Below, piece after piece: positions 51,376 to 61,694 of a DNA stretch of 64,000 nt. A program made the position numbers and the translations under genes. Source of the stretch: Candidatus Cloacimonadota bacterium (GTDB lineage: Bacteria; Muiribacteriota; UBA6191); the NCBI GenBank assembly GCA_023954715.1, contig JAGSHD010000002.1, positions 62,001 through 126,000 on the forward strand. Reading direction: 5' to 3'. The notes beneath the pieces were generated by a model, which had not been told where the DNA came from, did no database searches, and saw only the letters and a program-made list of their open reading frames with translations. How positions within the stretch are numbered: the stretch's first letter is position 1; each line of letters begins with the position of its first letter.

Positions 51376-54045
51376 TTACCTTAGACACTGTATCAAAAAG
51401 TTATCGCTTCCTAGGTGCATAAGAGTCTCTAGTATTTCAGATTGTAATTCTTGGTCTAATGTTCGTTGATACTTGGCAACTAAAACCTCTATCATATCTT
51501 GTAACTGCAACGAAGAAATCACAGCTAAGTATAAAAACACTATATTTCTCTTAGGATGATCGATACCTTTTTTGAGGTAAAAAGAAATAGCGTTATTTTG
51601 TTCAAACCATTGAGTGAAAATAGATAGTAACTCTTTATTTTCATGTGCACCGATTCGTAAAAAAAGCCCTAAAACATAAGCTAAATTATCTTCATTATTT
51701 TCATTGTAAACAGTTTCAAAACATTGATACAGTTTGTTTAAGTATTGTGGGTCTTTATCTTTTTCAAACTGTAAAATATAAAAATGTGCTTGAACCTTAG
51801 TTGTGGAGTTTTTAACTCTTTGTTCGTGAATCGATGATCTCTGGGTACTTTCACCATCTAAGCATAAATGTAAAATATCTTCTTCAAACTCCTTAAAATC
51901 TAAAGATGAAATCATATTTAACTCTTCATCACTTAAAGAGAATGTAAGCTTTTTATAACACTTTAAGACGATTCGAATAGCAAAACTATTAGATTGAGAT
52001 TTAATTGATTGTAGTTTTTCAAGAAGCTGTTGCCGCTTATTATAATCGTCAAAATATGTTCCTAATATCATGGCTACTTGATCTGATAAGCTTTCATCAA
52101 ATTCTGAAATATTATTTAAAATACTTTCAAAAACTAAATCATCTTGCTTCAAAGAGACCAAATCTAAAACAGACTTCTGCAGCTCTACTGAGCCTGAGGA
52201 CAATAATAACAAATGATTTTCGATATCTTTTACCGATACCACTTCCATATATCCATGCTTATCTAATTTTTCGAAAGTAGCGGTATCTAAATTTTGCCCT
52301 TCAGACTCCTCTAAAAAAACTCCATAGTTTTCTTTTGAAATCACTTGTTTTTTATCATTAAAGGATGAATGTAGGATTAAATCTTTTTTACTTTGCGTTT
52401 GAGCCAATGAAAAACTTAACTGCTCAAAAAAGATATAAGCTTTCATGGATAAATCCTCTTTAGCCAAATCTTTTACTATATTCATGGCAGAAATTATTGA
52501 TCTTTGTAATGCTACACTTTTTCGCTGATGGGCAAAAAACACACAAAATGAATACTGTTCTTCATGAAATAGCTGCCCACCTTGTCGAGCGGAAATCCCT
52601 CGTATGACTTGTATCATATAATTTTGCTTTAAAAAATAGTTTTTAGAAGCCATGTCTTCTATTCGCTCTACATCGGACAACTGTAAATACAAGGTAAAAA
52701 CATCCTTTGAATTATAGTTTTCCATATCCAGTTCAGTCTTTTTTTCTAACAAAGCTTCGTATATTTGTTTCGTTAAAAATGTTTGTTTATTACTCCTATC
52801 CTTTAGAGAATGAAACACATCAATAAAATATGACTGGATGATCCTTAAATCAAAGCTCATATCTCTTAATAAGTCATCTTCACTAAACCCCTCAAATTGA
52901 TTATCTATTGCTTTAGCTGCCCGAATATAAAAGAGACTATAGTCACGAAGTAATAAATATAAGACCCCTTGAAATCCAAAAAAAAGTACAACTAACAACA
53001 AAATTTGGTCTTTGTCTTGAACACTCTGAGCCACAAGTTTTTTTCCGAGTATATTCTTGTCTTGAATTTTTAAATAGTATTTAAAGCCCAATTGATTTAA
53101 CTGATATATCACATCTTTTTCTAAGGGTAAAATATTGCGGAGTTCATCATACGAAAAATGTAATTTTTGTAGCGATCTACCCTCTAAGACATCTAGCTCA
53201 TGTGCTCTAGTGGTCACTTGTTGATCATAATTATCATACATCGTTGATGATTGCCAAAATAATCCTATACACCCATAAAACAACAATACTTGAATCAGTT
53301 GAATTCGGTGAAAATAATTTAACCTAGATTTTTTATAAGATACGAAATACCAAATTAAGTAATAAAAAAACAAACAAACAAAAGCCCAAAATGTCATGGA
53401 CCAAATAAAATCCTTTTCAATCTCAGCATTTGAAATTTGAGTTACACGATGTAAGCTTGTATTTGCAATAGGATAGACATGATAGACAAAACGCTCCCCA
53501 TCTGGTATTTGAAACGCACCATTGCGCAATGGGGCAATATCTCTCATTAATCGAAGTGATTTAGCTGAAATTTCGGGTATTGGAGACTCCAAACAAAAAC
53601 TAAGCCCAATTTCATTTGTTTGATTATTTTTTTTGAAAAAAGAGGCAAATGCTTCTGCTAGAACTCTCTCGGATATAGCTACTTCGACCAAAACTTCTTG
53701 TCCATCTTGCATCCATCGAAACTTTTTTACATGCTTATCTTTATGAAGCTTATCTGAGGACAGAACTCCTTTTATTGTTGCTTGTCCTTTATATATATTT
53801 TGAATATAAGATATAAACAAATCTGGTCTTTTATTAAAGAAATAATAAGAGGATCTTCTTTTTAACTCTTTTTGCACTAATTTTAAGTGATCTACTGTTT
53901 TTAAATGAGTGTATTTTCTATCTTCTGTCTTTAAAAAATTAATTACTTTTTGACTTTGCTGCCAATCACATAATAGATACACACATAGTACAAAAGAGCA
54001 CAACAAAGAGAATGCTAAGATTTCTAACTTATAAGCCTTAATCAT
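51376..54045 (-). CDS. Large membrane protein with extracytoplasmic and HEAT-like domains
   Basis: 889 residues. One N-terminal helix (EILAFSLLCSFVLCVYLLC), an extracytoplasmic domain to ~215, helices near 220-270 (WSMTFWAFVCLFFYYLIWYF), a second outside loop and a helix near 350 precede a cytoplasmic half. Residues ~435-565 (VFTLYLQLSDVERIEDMASK ... ISARQGGQLFHEEQYSFCVF) have the spacing of a degenerate class III nucleotide cyclase without clear metal Asp residues. Residues 610-889 are HEAT-like helices. Its start overlaps the stop of the 54042 gene by 4 nt. Tentative overall call: sensor-like scaffold, last of a three-gene operon. Confidence 0.65.
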   Translation of the reverse strand: MIKAYKLEILAFSLLCSFVLCVYLLCDWQQSQKVINFLKTEDRKYTHLKTVDHLKLVQKELKRRSSYYFFNKRPDLFISYIQNIYKGQATIKGVLSSDKLHKDKHVKKFRWMQDGQEVLVEVAISERVLAEAFASFFKKNNQTNEIGLSFCLESPIPEISAKSLRLMRDIAPLRNGAFQIPDGERFVYHVYPIANTSLHRVTQISNAEIEKDFIWSMTFWAFVCLFFYYLIWYFVSYKKSRLNYFHRIQLIQVLLFYGCIGLFWQSSTMYDNYDQQVTTRAHELDVLEGRSLQKLHFSYDELRNILPLEKDVIYQLNQLGFKYYLKIQDKNILGKKLVAQSVQDKDQILLLVVLFFGFQGVLYLLLRDYSLFYIRAAKAIDNQFEGFSEDDLLRDMSFDLRIIQSYFIDVFHSLKDRSNKQTFLTKQIYEALLEKKTELDMENYNSKDVFTLYLQLSDVERIEDMASKNYFLKQNYMIQVIRGISARQGGQLFHEEQYSFCVFFAHQRKSVALQRSIISAMNIVKDLAKEDLSMKAYIFFEQLSFSLAQTQSKKDLILHSSFNDKKQVISKENYGVFLEESEGQNLDTATFEKLDKHGYMEVVSVKDIENHLLLLSSGSVELQKSVLDLVSLKQDDLVFESILNNISEFDESLSDQVAMILGTYFDDYNKRQQLLEKLQSIKSQSNSFAIRIVLKCYKKLTFSLSDEELNMISSLDFKEFEEDILHLCLDGESTQRSSIHEQRVKNSTTKVQAHFYILQFEKDKDPQYLNKLYQCFETVYNENNEDNLAYVLGLFLRIGAHENKELLSIFTQWFEQNNAISFYLKKGIDHPKRNIVFLYLAVISSLQLQDMIEVLVAKYQRTLDQELQSEILETLMHLGSDNFLIQCLR

Positions 54046-55946
54046 GCTTCAGCTCCACGTAATGTTCGAACCAAATCATATTCTTTCATTTCTAGCATGC
54101 TCTCTAAAATCATTTGTCGTAAATCAACTGAGTTAGTTTTTAAATACTTTTCGTGTAAAATAGCTACACTTTTACGACAGCGAATCTTTTTCAACGCTAA
54201 AATTGAATTTCGCTCAACAAAAGGATGAGAATGAAATATTTTAGAATAAGACACCTCTAAAGCTTGGTCTATCAGACTTTTATTTTTAAAATAAAACTCA
54301 ACAGGGCTTCCTAAAAATCGTGATGCGATCTCAATGTTTTCATTTACAAAAATTTCTCCTAAGCCATAAAGCCCTGAGCATGATAATAGCTCATCCTCAT
54401 CTTTTGCCATTTGCAATAAAACCTCAAATCCTCTTGGACTCCCCATCAGCCATATAGCCATAGCAGCATTCGCTCTAGCTCTATTATTTTTGTCTTGTAA
54501 AAGTTCATTCAAGTATCTTAAAACAGTGCCTCTTTCCATACACTTACCAATGGCCTCTACGGCATTAGCCCTGACTCGATCGTTTTCATCTTTTAATAGT
54601 TCAAATAAGGGATCGACTAACTCCTTGCGCTTCAAATCACCCAATGAAATAACTAATGTAGCACGAATATCGTGATTCCATTCATTAGCTAGACATTGTA
54701 AAAATGACTCTCCAATTTTTTGCTCATTTTCAGCTGTCACTAACTGAGCTAAAGCTTTCACACTTGCGACCCTAATCCTAGGAGATACATCACCTAACAA
54801 TTCAATTAAAAGATCTAAACCTTGTACAGCCTTTTGCGTTGCAATCATACGAATACTGACCAATTTATCTTCCACAATCTTGGAGGACAAGTTTTCAATG
54901 TGATGGTTTAGGTCCTTCTCTCCACCTATTTCAAAATAACTATCTGTTTGGCCATCATCTTTTATCCAAAATACCTGCTCTCCTACATTTTTAAAGGATT
55001 GATGAATAAAGAAGTGCTCTCCATCTATTTTCAATGCGTCTAAAAATTCAAAGTCTTGTCGTATGGCTGCACCCATACCGACTCTTTGATAGCCTTCTGG
55101 ATGAAACAAAACCCCTGTTTTTAAAAATGAATCTCGTAAAACCACACCAAAAAACTTTAGTTTTGAACTTACTTTACTATTTAAAAGTTTAGAAAAAGTT
55201 GCTATAGCAAATTTTTCATAGTATTCATCTCGTTTAAAAAACAAAAACTCACAGCCCTGATTCGAAAAACGATTGAGTCCCATATTACTAATCTTAGAGA
55301 TTTCTACCATTTCTTCAAAAAACTCTTTTTGTAAGGAGAGCTTGGTTTCGATGGAGTCATTTTCTAAAAACTTGTAAGAAACACAGATACTTAAAGTCCA
55401 GGTCTCACCGTTTCGCTTATCGGCACGTTTTATCTCACCTTGATTTTCAGCCCAATGATCCTCACTTACAGCTTGAAAAATAAAATCTTCTTCTTGAAGC
55501 TTGTTTAGTAACTTATTTAAAGACTTAATGAAGCTATTTTTTTGAGAATCTTTACTGCTGGAAATTTGCTCTTTATACTCACCATCAATCAATGATTTTA
55601 GCCCTAAAGAAAGCTCCTTTTGCAATAGGTACTCTTCAAAATATAAATAGTGGAGTAGAGCGACTAACAAGCTAACACAAAATACCAGTCCAATATAAAG
55701 CCATAGTCCTGACAGAGTATGAATCAAATAAATAAATAAGGCCAACCAAGGGATCAAAGTGATGGTAATACCTAAAAATACAGATTGAATTGAAGCTGTA
55801 GGAACAAGCAATAGTACTAACCAAGATCCCAAAACCCAATAGGTCATTTTAGAAATAGGGAAACTCAAAAAACGATGATAAATAAAGTAAACAAAAGCAA
55901 AGTATAAAAAGGCAAATACTATAAATTTTATTCGTGCTTTTATCAT
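54042..55946 (-). CDS. Membrane protein with cyclase-like and HEAT-repeat domains
   Basis: 634 residues. Four or so hydrophobic helices at ~5-110. A cytoplasmic domain at ~175-335 (ETWTLSICVSYKFLENDSIE ... YQRVGMGAAIRQDFEFLDAL) resembles a degenerate adenylate cyclase. Then comes a HEAT array at ~370-630 with clear repeats (SPRIRVASVKALAQLV; NDRVRANAVEAIGKCM; NNRARANAAMAIWLMG). The architecture parallels the 51376 protein, suggesting ancient paralogy. It is coupled on both sides (4-nt overlap downstream, 3-nt gap upstream). Confidence 0.68.
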   Translation of the reverse strand: MIKARIKFIVFAFLYFAFVYFIYHRFLSFPISKMTYWVLGSWLVLLLVPTASIQSVFLGITITLIPWLALFIYLIHTLSGLWLYIGLVFCVSLLVALLHYLYFEEYLLQKELSLGLKSLIDGEYKEQISSSKDSQKNSFIKSLNKLLNKLQEEDFIFQAVSEDHWAENQGEIKRADKRNGETWTLSICVSYKFLENDSIETKLSLQKEFFEEMVEISKISNMGLNRFSNQGCEFLFFKRDEYYEKFAIATFSKLLNSKVSSKLKFFGVVLRDSFLKTGVLFHPEGYQRVGMGAAIRQDFEFLDALKIDGEHFFIHQSFKNVGEQVFWIKDDGQTDSYFEIGGEKDLNHHIENLSSKIVEDKLVSIRMIATQKAVQGLDLLIELLGDVSPRIRVASVKALAQLVTAENEQKIGESFLQCLANEWNHDIRATLVISLGDLKRKELVDPLFELLKDENDRVRANAVEAIGKCMERGTVLRYLNELLQDKNNRARANAAMAIWLMGSPRGFEVLLQMAKDEDELLSCSGLYGLGEIFVNENIEIASRFLGSPVEFYFKNKSLIDQALEVSYSKIFHSHPFVERNSILALKKIRCRKSVAILHEKYLKTNSVDLRQMILESMLEMKEYDLVRTLRGAEA

Positions 55947-55949
55947 AAA

Positions 55950-58900
55950 TTACTTTTGATCAACAGATTGAAAATACCCTTGTATCAAACCTTGAAATCT
56001 CTTAGGTATATCTAGGTCTCGATATATGTTTACTTGAGTTTTGGTTTTTGAAATTTCACTATCTAAACCCTCTTGTAAGCTTTGCTTTTTAGAGGACTTT
56101 GCCTTTCTTTTTTTAGACTCTTTTTGCTCTTTCATAGCATTTTGCATTTCTAAGAGTTTATATTCAATTTTATTTTGCTTTTTTTGAGTTTTGGAGCCTT
56201 TAGACAGGTCATTCGCTTTTATGCCCTGTTCTACTTCTTTCATTTCCTTGGAAATAGCTCCTAGTTTTTTAGCTAATTTTAACTTGTCTTGGTAAGACTC
56301 ATATAGTTTTTCAGTGGACTTTCTGATTAACTCTTGTTGAAAAGACATCTGCTCTTGCATTTGCTCTTGTTCATACTGACTTTTTTGACTCATGGATTGA
56401 CCCATTTTTTGAGTTTGTTGATTTAGTTTTTGTTGATCATTAGAAATTTGCTCTAAAGAATCCATAAACTGCTGCATTTGAGATTGTTGTTTTTGTTTTT
56501 CTAGTTGCTCTTTTAAATTAAGCAGCAGTAAGGTTTGTTGATTATTAGTTGCAAATGCATCATAAATTGGCTTAGCATTTAATGGAGGACGATCGGACTC
56601 ATAGTCTTTCACTGCTTTGGTGATTTGCTCTTGTAGAAGTTTTGCTATGCGGATACAGGTTTTACTAAAGGATAAGTTTTCTTGATATTCTTTGTTCATT
56701 TGATTTTGAAGATGTAATGCGCTCGCTCTTAAAAATGAAAACTCTTGAGCTGCATATCTCTTTCTTTTTAAACCTTCATAAAAGGATATTTGATTTTTAA
56801 TTTGTAGTAAAAACTTACTTTGGGCGTTCGACTCTTTTAAAAATTTATCAAGCTTCTCCAAATCAACTTTCATGACTTCTTTTTTGGCTTTAGCAATAGA
56901 CTCTTTGATGTCTTTTTTCATCTTCTCTAATGACTTTGATATCTCTTTATTGTTTTGCTTAGCCCCTTTTTTATCTTGATTTTGTAAATTTTTAGACATT
57001 TTTTGATATTGCTTAGATAACTCTTTCATTGTATCTGTTTTATTTTCGAGTTCATCCTTTAATGCTTGATCTAAATTTTCATCTTTCTTTAATTTTTCTA
57101 AAGATTTTTTTATGTCTTCCCATTTCTTTTGCAAATCTTTCAAAGCTTGTTTTTGATCGCCTTTATTTTCTTTTAGAGCTTTTTGTAACTTGTCATGCTC
57201 TTTTTTAAGTTGTTCTATCTTTTTTAGGTTTGTTTGAAGTTTTCGTTTGGCTTGTACTTTTTTCAAGGCTTTTAGTGTACGGTCTAACTCTTGAGAGTAT
57301 TTTTTTGAATCAAACTTTTTCATCATTTTATTCATTTGCTTTTGAGACATATTTTTCATGGAATTATTCATTTGAGCCATCTTAGATACATCACGATCCA
57401 TTTGGCTCATCAACTCTTGATAAATATCCTTTACTTGCTCTAACTTTTGTAAAGTTGCCTCATCTAACAAGTTTTTATCTCGGTCATTTTTTAGAGATTC
57501 GGAGATTTTTTTATCTACTTCTTTTGCCTTTTGTTGTAATGCCTTTTGCTTTTTTAACAAATCCTTAAACTTTTTTTGATCAACAGCACTTACATTCTTT
57601 TGCGAGTCTCTTTTTTTAGAAAGGGTTTTACTAGCTGCCTCTTGAATTTTTTGCTCTTTTGCAATCTCTTGTAAATCCTCCATGATATCTTGTGCTTTTT
57701 CTTCGGACTCCATAGCCTCTTCAAACATATAAGGAACATATAAAATACCTGTCATAGAAAGAGCTGGACCTCTAGATCTTAACTGATCCCAAGCTTTTAC
57801 AACAAATTTGACTTTGTCGCCCTCTTGTAAGTAAATAGAACCCAACTCCAATGAAGTCTCAATAACTAATTGATCCGATGACTTAATAGGAATCTCTATT
57901 TGCTCCTGACTCGACATATAAGTCATTTCAAATTTTTGTCTCGAAGTAATCTCAACTTGAACTCTTTCTACTAAAAAATCATCCGAAATCTTCAACTTAA
58001 CAGGAAGCCTTTCTAAGATTCCGGAAGGAATTTTTTTAGGACTAATAGGAGATAATACTTTAATACTTGGGAGCTCATCTTGCTTAACATTTACCAGACG
58101 TTTTCTACTTTTTGAATGAAACCCATCATGGTCTTGAAACTCTATTTGATACTCAAGCTTTTTTTGTACATCAAATGAAAATTGATATTGATTTTTTTCA
58201 AGCCCTGCTTTTACTTCAGCATTGGGTACCTGAACTTCATTTAAAGACTTATTAAAAGAAACGGTCTCCGTTAAATTAGATCCATGTAAAATTGCCTGTG
58301 GCAAGTAAGACAATTGTTTAGGGGATTTTTTTAAATATTTTGGATACTCTAGTTCAAAAGCACTTTTTGTAACTCGTGGAAAATCCACCATATTCAAAGC
58401 AAATTGCTGTGATTGATCGGCCCCCGATAAACACTGCACAAACACCTTTTGTGAAAAGCCTTTAAGTTGAAAACTCAACTTAAATTTATTTTTCTCCAGC
58501 TGAATAAACTTAGATGCGGCATGCTGCTCAAGCAACTCTCCATTTTTATCCAAGACTTTCATTTGAATCGGAAACAAAGGAATACCTTGAATAGCAATAT
58601 CTAAAGCAAATGCTTGATTTTTTAAATAGGCCTTACTTGCATCTGTAAGCTGAAATGTAAGTTGAGAACTTAGAGGGTTGTAGATAGATTGAAAAGCAAT
58701 CCATTGACGACTTTGCATTACATCATCTTTTAATGATGGGCTAGAAAAAGCAAAAATACAAATACAAGCCAAAACCATATATTTGAATGGAAACAAGCCT
58801 TTAAACTTTGTCTTACTTAAGCTCTTATTTAATTGTTTTTCAAGTAAATAAACATACTCTTGGGCAACATCACTGACTTGCTTTTTTTGAACAGGAAACA

Positions 58901-59210
58901 AATAGGCTGATAAATTATTTTGTATCTCATCTTGGTTTTCTGATTCAAACAAAAATACAAAACGCTTAAGGGATATCTTTAAAATTTCAGAAAGACTATA
59001 TAAAATATATAATATGGCGCAAAGTTCAAAACCATAAAGCACACCTAAAAATATATTATTAAAGGATGCAAAATGATAAGAACTCAAATATAAGCTGCTC
59101 AAGGCGAATATAAATAAAATTTGAGCTAAAACAAAGAAAACAAAAGTTTTACATAAGCCTAAAAACAGGCTTAAAAAATAATAAAAATAAATGCGAGATT
59201 TGATTGTCAT
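55950..59210 (-). CDS. Giant DUF4175-like membrane coiled-coil protein
   Basis: 1086 residues. Two N-terminal helices (~8-70), a third at ~145-162, then an extracytoplasmic beta-rich region (~190-490; QLSYLPQAILHGSNLTETVS, ILSPISPKKIPSG-like). A ~550-residue Lys/Gln/Glu-rich coiled coil follows (KQKALQQKAKEVDKKISESL; KKIEQLKKEHDKLQKALKEN; QKMGQSMSQKSQYEQEQMQ). This order matches DUF4175-type proteins, which elsewhere occur with MoxR/BatA-like genes; none are seen here. It is first in the operon with the two cyclase-like/HEAT proteins. A periplasm-spanning or surface scaffold is inferred; function unknown. Confidence 0.7.
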   Translation of the reverse strand: MTIKSRIYFYYFLSLFLGLCKTFVFFVLAQILFIFALSSLYLSSYHFASFNNIFLGVLYGFELCAILYILYSLSEILKISLKRFVFLFESENQDEIQNNLSAYLFPVQKKQVSDVAQEYVYLLEKQLNKSLSKTKFKGLFPFKYMVLACICIFAFSSPSLKDDVMQSRQWIAFQSIYNPLSSQLTFQLTDASKAYLKNQAFALDIAIQGIPLFPIQMKVLDKNGELLEQHAASKFIQLEKNKFKLSFQLKGFSQKVFVQCLSGADQSQQFALNMVDFPRVTKSAFELEYPKYLKKSPKQLSYLPQAILHGSNLTETVSFNKSLNEVQVPNAEVKAGLEKNQYQFSFDVQKKLEYQIEFQDHDGFHSKSRKRLVNVKQDELPSIKVLSPISPKKIPSGILERLPVKLKISDDFLVERVQVEITSRQKFEMTYMSSQEQIEIPIKSSDQLVIETSLELGSIYLQEGDKVKFVVKAWDQLRSRGPALSMTGILYVPYMFEEAMESEEKAQDIMEDLQEIAKEQKIQEAASKTLSKKRDSQKNVSAVDQKKFKDLLKKQKALQQKAKEVDKKISESLKNDRDKNLLDEATLQKLEQVKDIYQELMSQMDRDVSKMAQMNNSMKNMSQKQMNKMMKKFDSKKYSQELDRTLKALKKVQAKRKLQTNLKKIEQLKKEHDKLQKALKENKGDQKQALKDLQKKWEDIKKSLEKLKKDENLDQALKDELENKTDTMKELSKQYQKMSKNLQNQDKKGAKQNNKEISKSLEKMKKDIKESIAKAKKEVMKVDLEKLDKFLKESNAQSKFLLQIKNQISFYEGLKRKRYAAQEFSFLRASALHLQNQMNKEYQENLSFSKTCIRIAKLLQEQITKAVKDYESDRPPLNAKPIYDAFATNNQQTLLLLNLKEQLEKQKQQSQMQQFMDSLEQISNDQQKLNQQTQKMGQSMSQKSQYEQEQMQEQMSFQQELIRKSTEKLYESYQDKLKLAKKLGAISKEMKEVEQGIKANDLSKGSKTQKKQNKIEYKLLEMQNAMKEQKESKKRKAKSSKKQSLQEGLDSEISKTKTQVNIYRDLDIPKRFQGLIQGYFQSVDQK

Positions 59211-59338
59211 GGGTTCCTAACTAACCAATAGTAAATGCTGTGTGCAAGTATACTAAAAAGAACCCTGATACAAAAGGGAATTAGCAAGGCAAATCAAGTT
59301 ATATCTATAGAAAAAGATAAAGTTAAAACAAATTTTTT

Positions 59339-60655
59339 TTAAATCTCTTTATTTTGAATCTTAATCAAAGTACCAAACACTTTATCTGTACCAACTTCGT
59401 CAATTCTTACCTTAACAAATTTAAGGGCTAAATCTTCTGTAGTTTCAAAAATTACCGGGATGTAATTATCTGTCAAAGCTTTCATAAACCCTGTGGTTTT
59501 TCCACTTCTCTCTACTACAGCATCAAAAGTTTTACCAATATGTCTCTTCAAAAATGCTTGTTTTCTTTTTGAAGACAAATCACTTACCCAACGGTTTCTT
59601 TGCTTCTTTACCTGTGGATCTACTCTTTGAGACAAGTTATTTGCAACGGTCTTATCTCTGGCTGAAAAAGTAAATACATGAAAATAATCTAACTCAAGGG
59701 CTAATAAGTTTTCTTTTACCTTTTCAAAGCATTCGTCATCCTCTGTAGGAAAACCAACCATAATGTCTGCACCTAAACAAAAATCTGGGCAAAGCTCTCG
59801 AGCCATTCTCAACTTTTCTGTATATTCTTCCATGGTGTAGTGACGTCTCATATCCTTAAGTAACTGATCTTCACCACCTTGTAAAGGCAAATGGATATGT
59901 TTACAAATTTTTTCGTTTTCTACCATGAAATTTAAAAACTCTGGAGTTAAGTCATTTGGCTCTAAAGATGATATGCGTAGCTTTTTTACAGAGTCAATCG
60001 CGACCATATCCTTTAATAGTTCTAAAAGGCCATAATCTTCATGATCTTCATATTGACCTAAATTTACTCCTGTTATAACGAGCTCTGGATAAGTAGTAGA
60101 TAGCTCTTTTACTTGATCTAAAACCTCTTGTCTATCAACACTTCTTGAGCGACCCCTTGCTCTTGGGATAATACAATAGCTACAATAGGCATCGCATCCA
60201 TCCTGAATCTTCAAAAAAGGTCTGGATTGAAATTTTACAGAAGACATTATGGACTGCTTTTGTAAGTCTAAATCATCTAAATCATTGATATCTTCTTTGA
60301 TAATATCGAAAAACTTAGCTTTCTCCATATTATTTAAAATCAAATCGATGCCAAGCTCTTTAACTTCTTCAATATCTGTTTGTGAGTAACAGCCTGTAAC
60401 TACAATGTAAGAGTTTTCATTGTGTTTTCTATATTTTCGAATCATTCGTCTAGAGTCTGCAGATGCTGAATTAGTAACACTACAAGTATTTAAAACTACA
60501 ACATCTCCCGATTTTTGTTTCACCAAAGGGACCATACCAAGGGTTTCTGACTGTGCTCGCATTATTTCAAGCTCATATTTGTTTAACTTACAACCAACAC
60601 TATCAAACAATATAGTAGCGTTTTTATCGATCTTTTTTTGACTTAGTTTTTCCAT
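59339..60655 (-). CDS. mtaB: tRNA ms2t6A37 methylthiotransferase MtaB-like
   Basis: 438 residues from the ATG at 60655 (SD GGAAAG); an open frame to 60727 is not needed. The N-terminal MTTase domain has three cluster Cys (DSVGCKLNKYE, LNTCSVTNSA, VTGCYSQ). The radical SAM core has the Cx3Cx2C in DGCDAYCSYCIIPRARGRS. The C-terminal TRAM domain is at ~375-435. VGCKLN plus IIPRARGR is typical of MtaB rather than MiaB or RimO. It adds a methylthio group to t6A37 of tRNAs reading ANN codons. Monocistronic. Confidence 0.92.
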   Translation of the reverse strand: MEKLSQKKIDKNATILFDSVGCKLNKYELEIMRAQSETLGMVPLVKQKSGDVVVLNTCSVTNSASADSRRMIRKYRKHNENSYIVVTGCYSQTDIEEVKELGIDLILNNMEKAKFFDIIKEDINDLDDLDLQKQSIMSSVKFQSRPFLKIQDGCDAYCSYCIIPRARGRSRSVDRQEVLDQVKELSTTYPELVITGVNLGQYEDHEDYGLLELLKDMVAIDSVKKLRISSLEPNDLTPEFLNFMVENEKICKHIHLPLQGGEDQLLKDMRRHYTMEEYTEKLRMARELCPDFCLGADIMVGFPTEDDECFEKVKENLLALELDYFHVFTFSARDKTVANNLSQRVDPQVKKQRNRWVSDLSSKRKQAFLKRHIGKTFDAVVERSGKTTGFMKALTDNYIPVIFETTEDLALKFVKVRIDEVGTDKVFGTLIKIQNKEI

Positions 60656-60851
60656 AATTCTTTCCAAATTTTTATCTCTATGATTTTGGATATATACTAC
60701 TCCATGAAAATAGTCTACAAACTTCAATACCGAAACATAAATTTAAATAAAAATAAGCATGATATTTTATGGTCAAATAAACACTTAATAGTATAAAATA
60801 AATTCTCAGAGACATTTATACTAATTCAACTAATTAGCTTAAGGACCAAAA

Positions 60852-61211
60852 ATGAAAGAACTTCCTGATTATATTTCTAGAGGACAAATTGATAATATCA
60901 TTAGCAGTGTTGGCGAAGAGATTGCAGACACCCTCTTAGAAGAAGTTTTTCAAATTTTTTCAGAAGATTCACGTACAAGTATTGAAAAATTCAACCAGTT
61001 TTTTGACCAAGGCGATCTGATGGCTTTTCAAAAAACAGCACATCATCTAAAAGGTGCTGCTATTAATTTAGGTCTGGATGAAGTCGGTTCAATTTGTATG
61101 CAATTTGAAAACTATACAGGCGAGCTTCCCTCTTCAGAGATTAGAGTAGTCTTGGATGATTTAATCAATAAGCTAAGGGTACTCAACGAGTGGATTTCCA
61201 CAGCATTTTAG
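60852..61211 (+). CDS. HPt (histidine phosphotransfer) domain protein
   Basis: 119 residues, a single four-helix HPt domain. The phosphoacceptor His is in TAHHLKGAAINLGLDEV. Preceding helices (ETLLEEVFQIFSEDSRTSIE-like) fit. It relays phosphate between a hybrid kinase and a response regulator. SD AGGA precedes the ATG. It is convergent with, and overlaps by 4 nt, a gene whose product resembles a receiver domain. Confidence 0.88.
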   Translation: MKELPDYISRGQIDNIISSVGEEIADTLLEEVFQIFSEDSRTSIEKFNQFFDQGDLMAFQKTAHHLKGAAINLGLDEVGSICMQFENYTGELPSSEIRVVLDDLINKLRVLNEWISTAF

Positions 61212-61693
61212 TAATTAGTAAGTAACTTTCTACGATATTGTGCCATGTATTCAGATATCGCATCACAACCATCATCTAAACTAAGCTCTAATACTTCTTC
61301 AATAACATGAGAAAGCGGTCCCTTTTCATAATATAAAGCAAGTAGGCTACTCACCAACAAAAACTGTGAATAAGGTCTTTGTATATATAGGTTTATCTTG
61401 CCGTTATGATAAAGATTTTTCGCTGTATCTAACTGTCCGTAAGAAAAAAGGTAACAAAAGTTTAATTTTTGCACTGCATTACATTGCAATCTAGTTTGTT
61501 GCCAAAAAGCTTGGTAGTCACTCTCAATTGATTCAAAAATAACAAATGAATAATTTGCCTCACTAGATATAGACTGTGTTAGTGAATCTTCAAAACTTTT
61601 AAAAATAAGAAATTTAAAACCCTCAAAGCCTTTGATATTTATAATTAAATCGATATCAGCTTCAGATAACCCTATCAATCTAATTTCATCCAT
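61208..61693 (-). CDS. Pseudo-receiver-like protein
   Basis: 161 residues. The beta-alpha order resembles a CheY-like receiver: YSFVIFES ends in Glu where the phosphoacceptor Asp is expected. LNFCYLFSYGQLDTAKNLY corresponds to strand 4/helix 4, and INLYIQRPYSQFLLVSSLLA carries Arg-Pro in place of the conserved Lys-Pro. The N-terminal acidic pair is not clear. The C-terminal helix (DAISEYMAQYRRKLL) is extra. It could be a phosphorylation-independent partner of the HPt protein it faces. It follows the SDR gene with a 1-nt gap. Confidence 0.55.
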   Translation of the reverse strand: MDEIRLIGLSEADIDLIINIKGFEGFKFLIFKSFEDSLTQSISSEANYSFVIFESIESDYQAFWQQTRLQCNAVQKLNFCYLFSYGQLDTAKNLYHNGKINLYIQRPYSQFLLVSSLLALYYEKGPLSHVIEEVLELSLDDGCDAISEYMAQYRRKLLTNY

Positions 61694-61694
61694 C

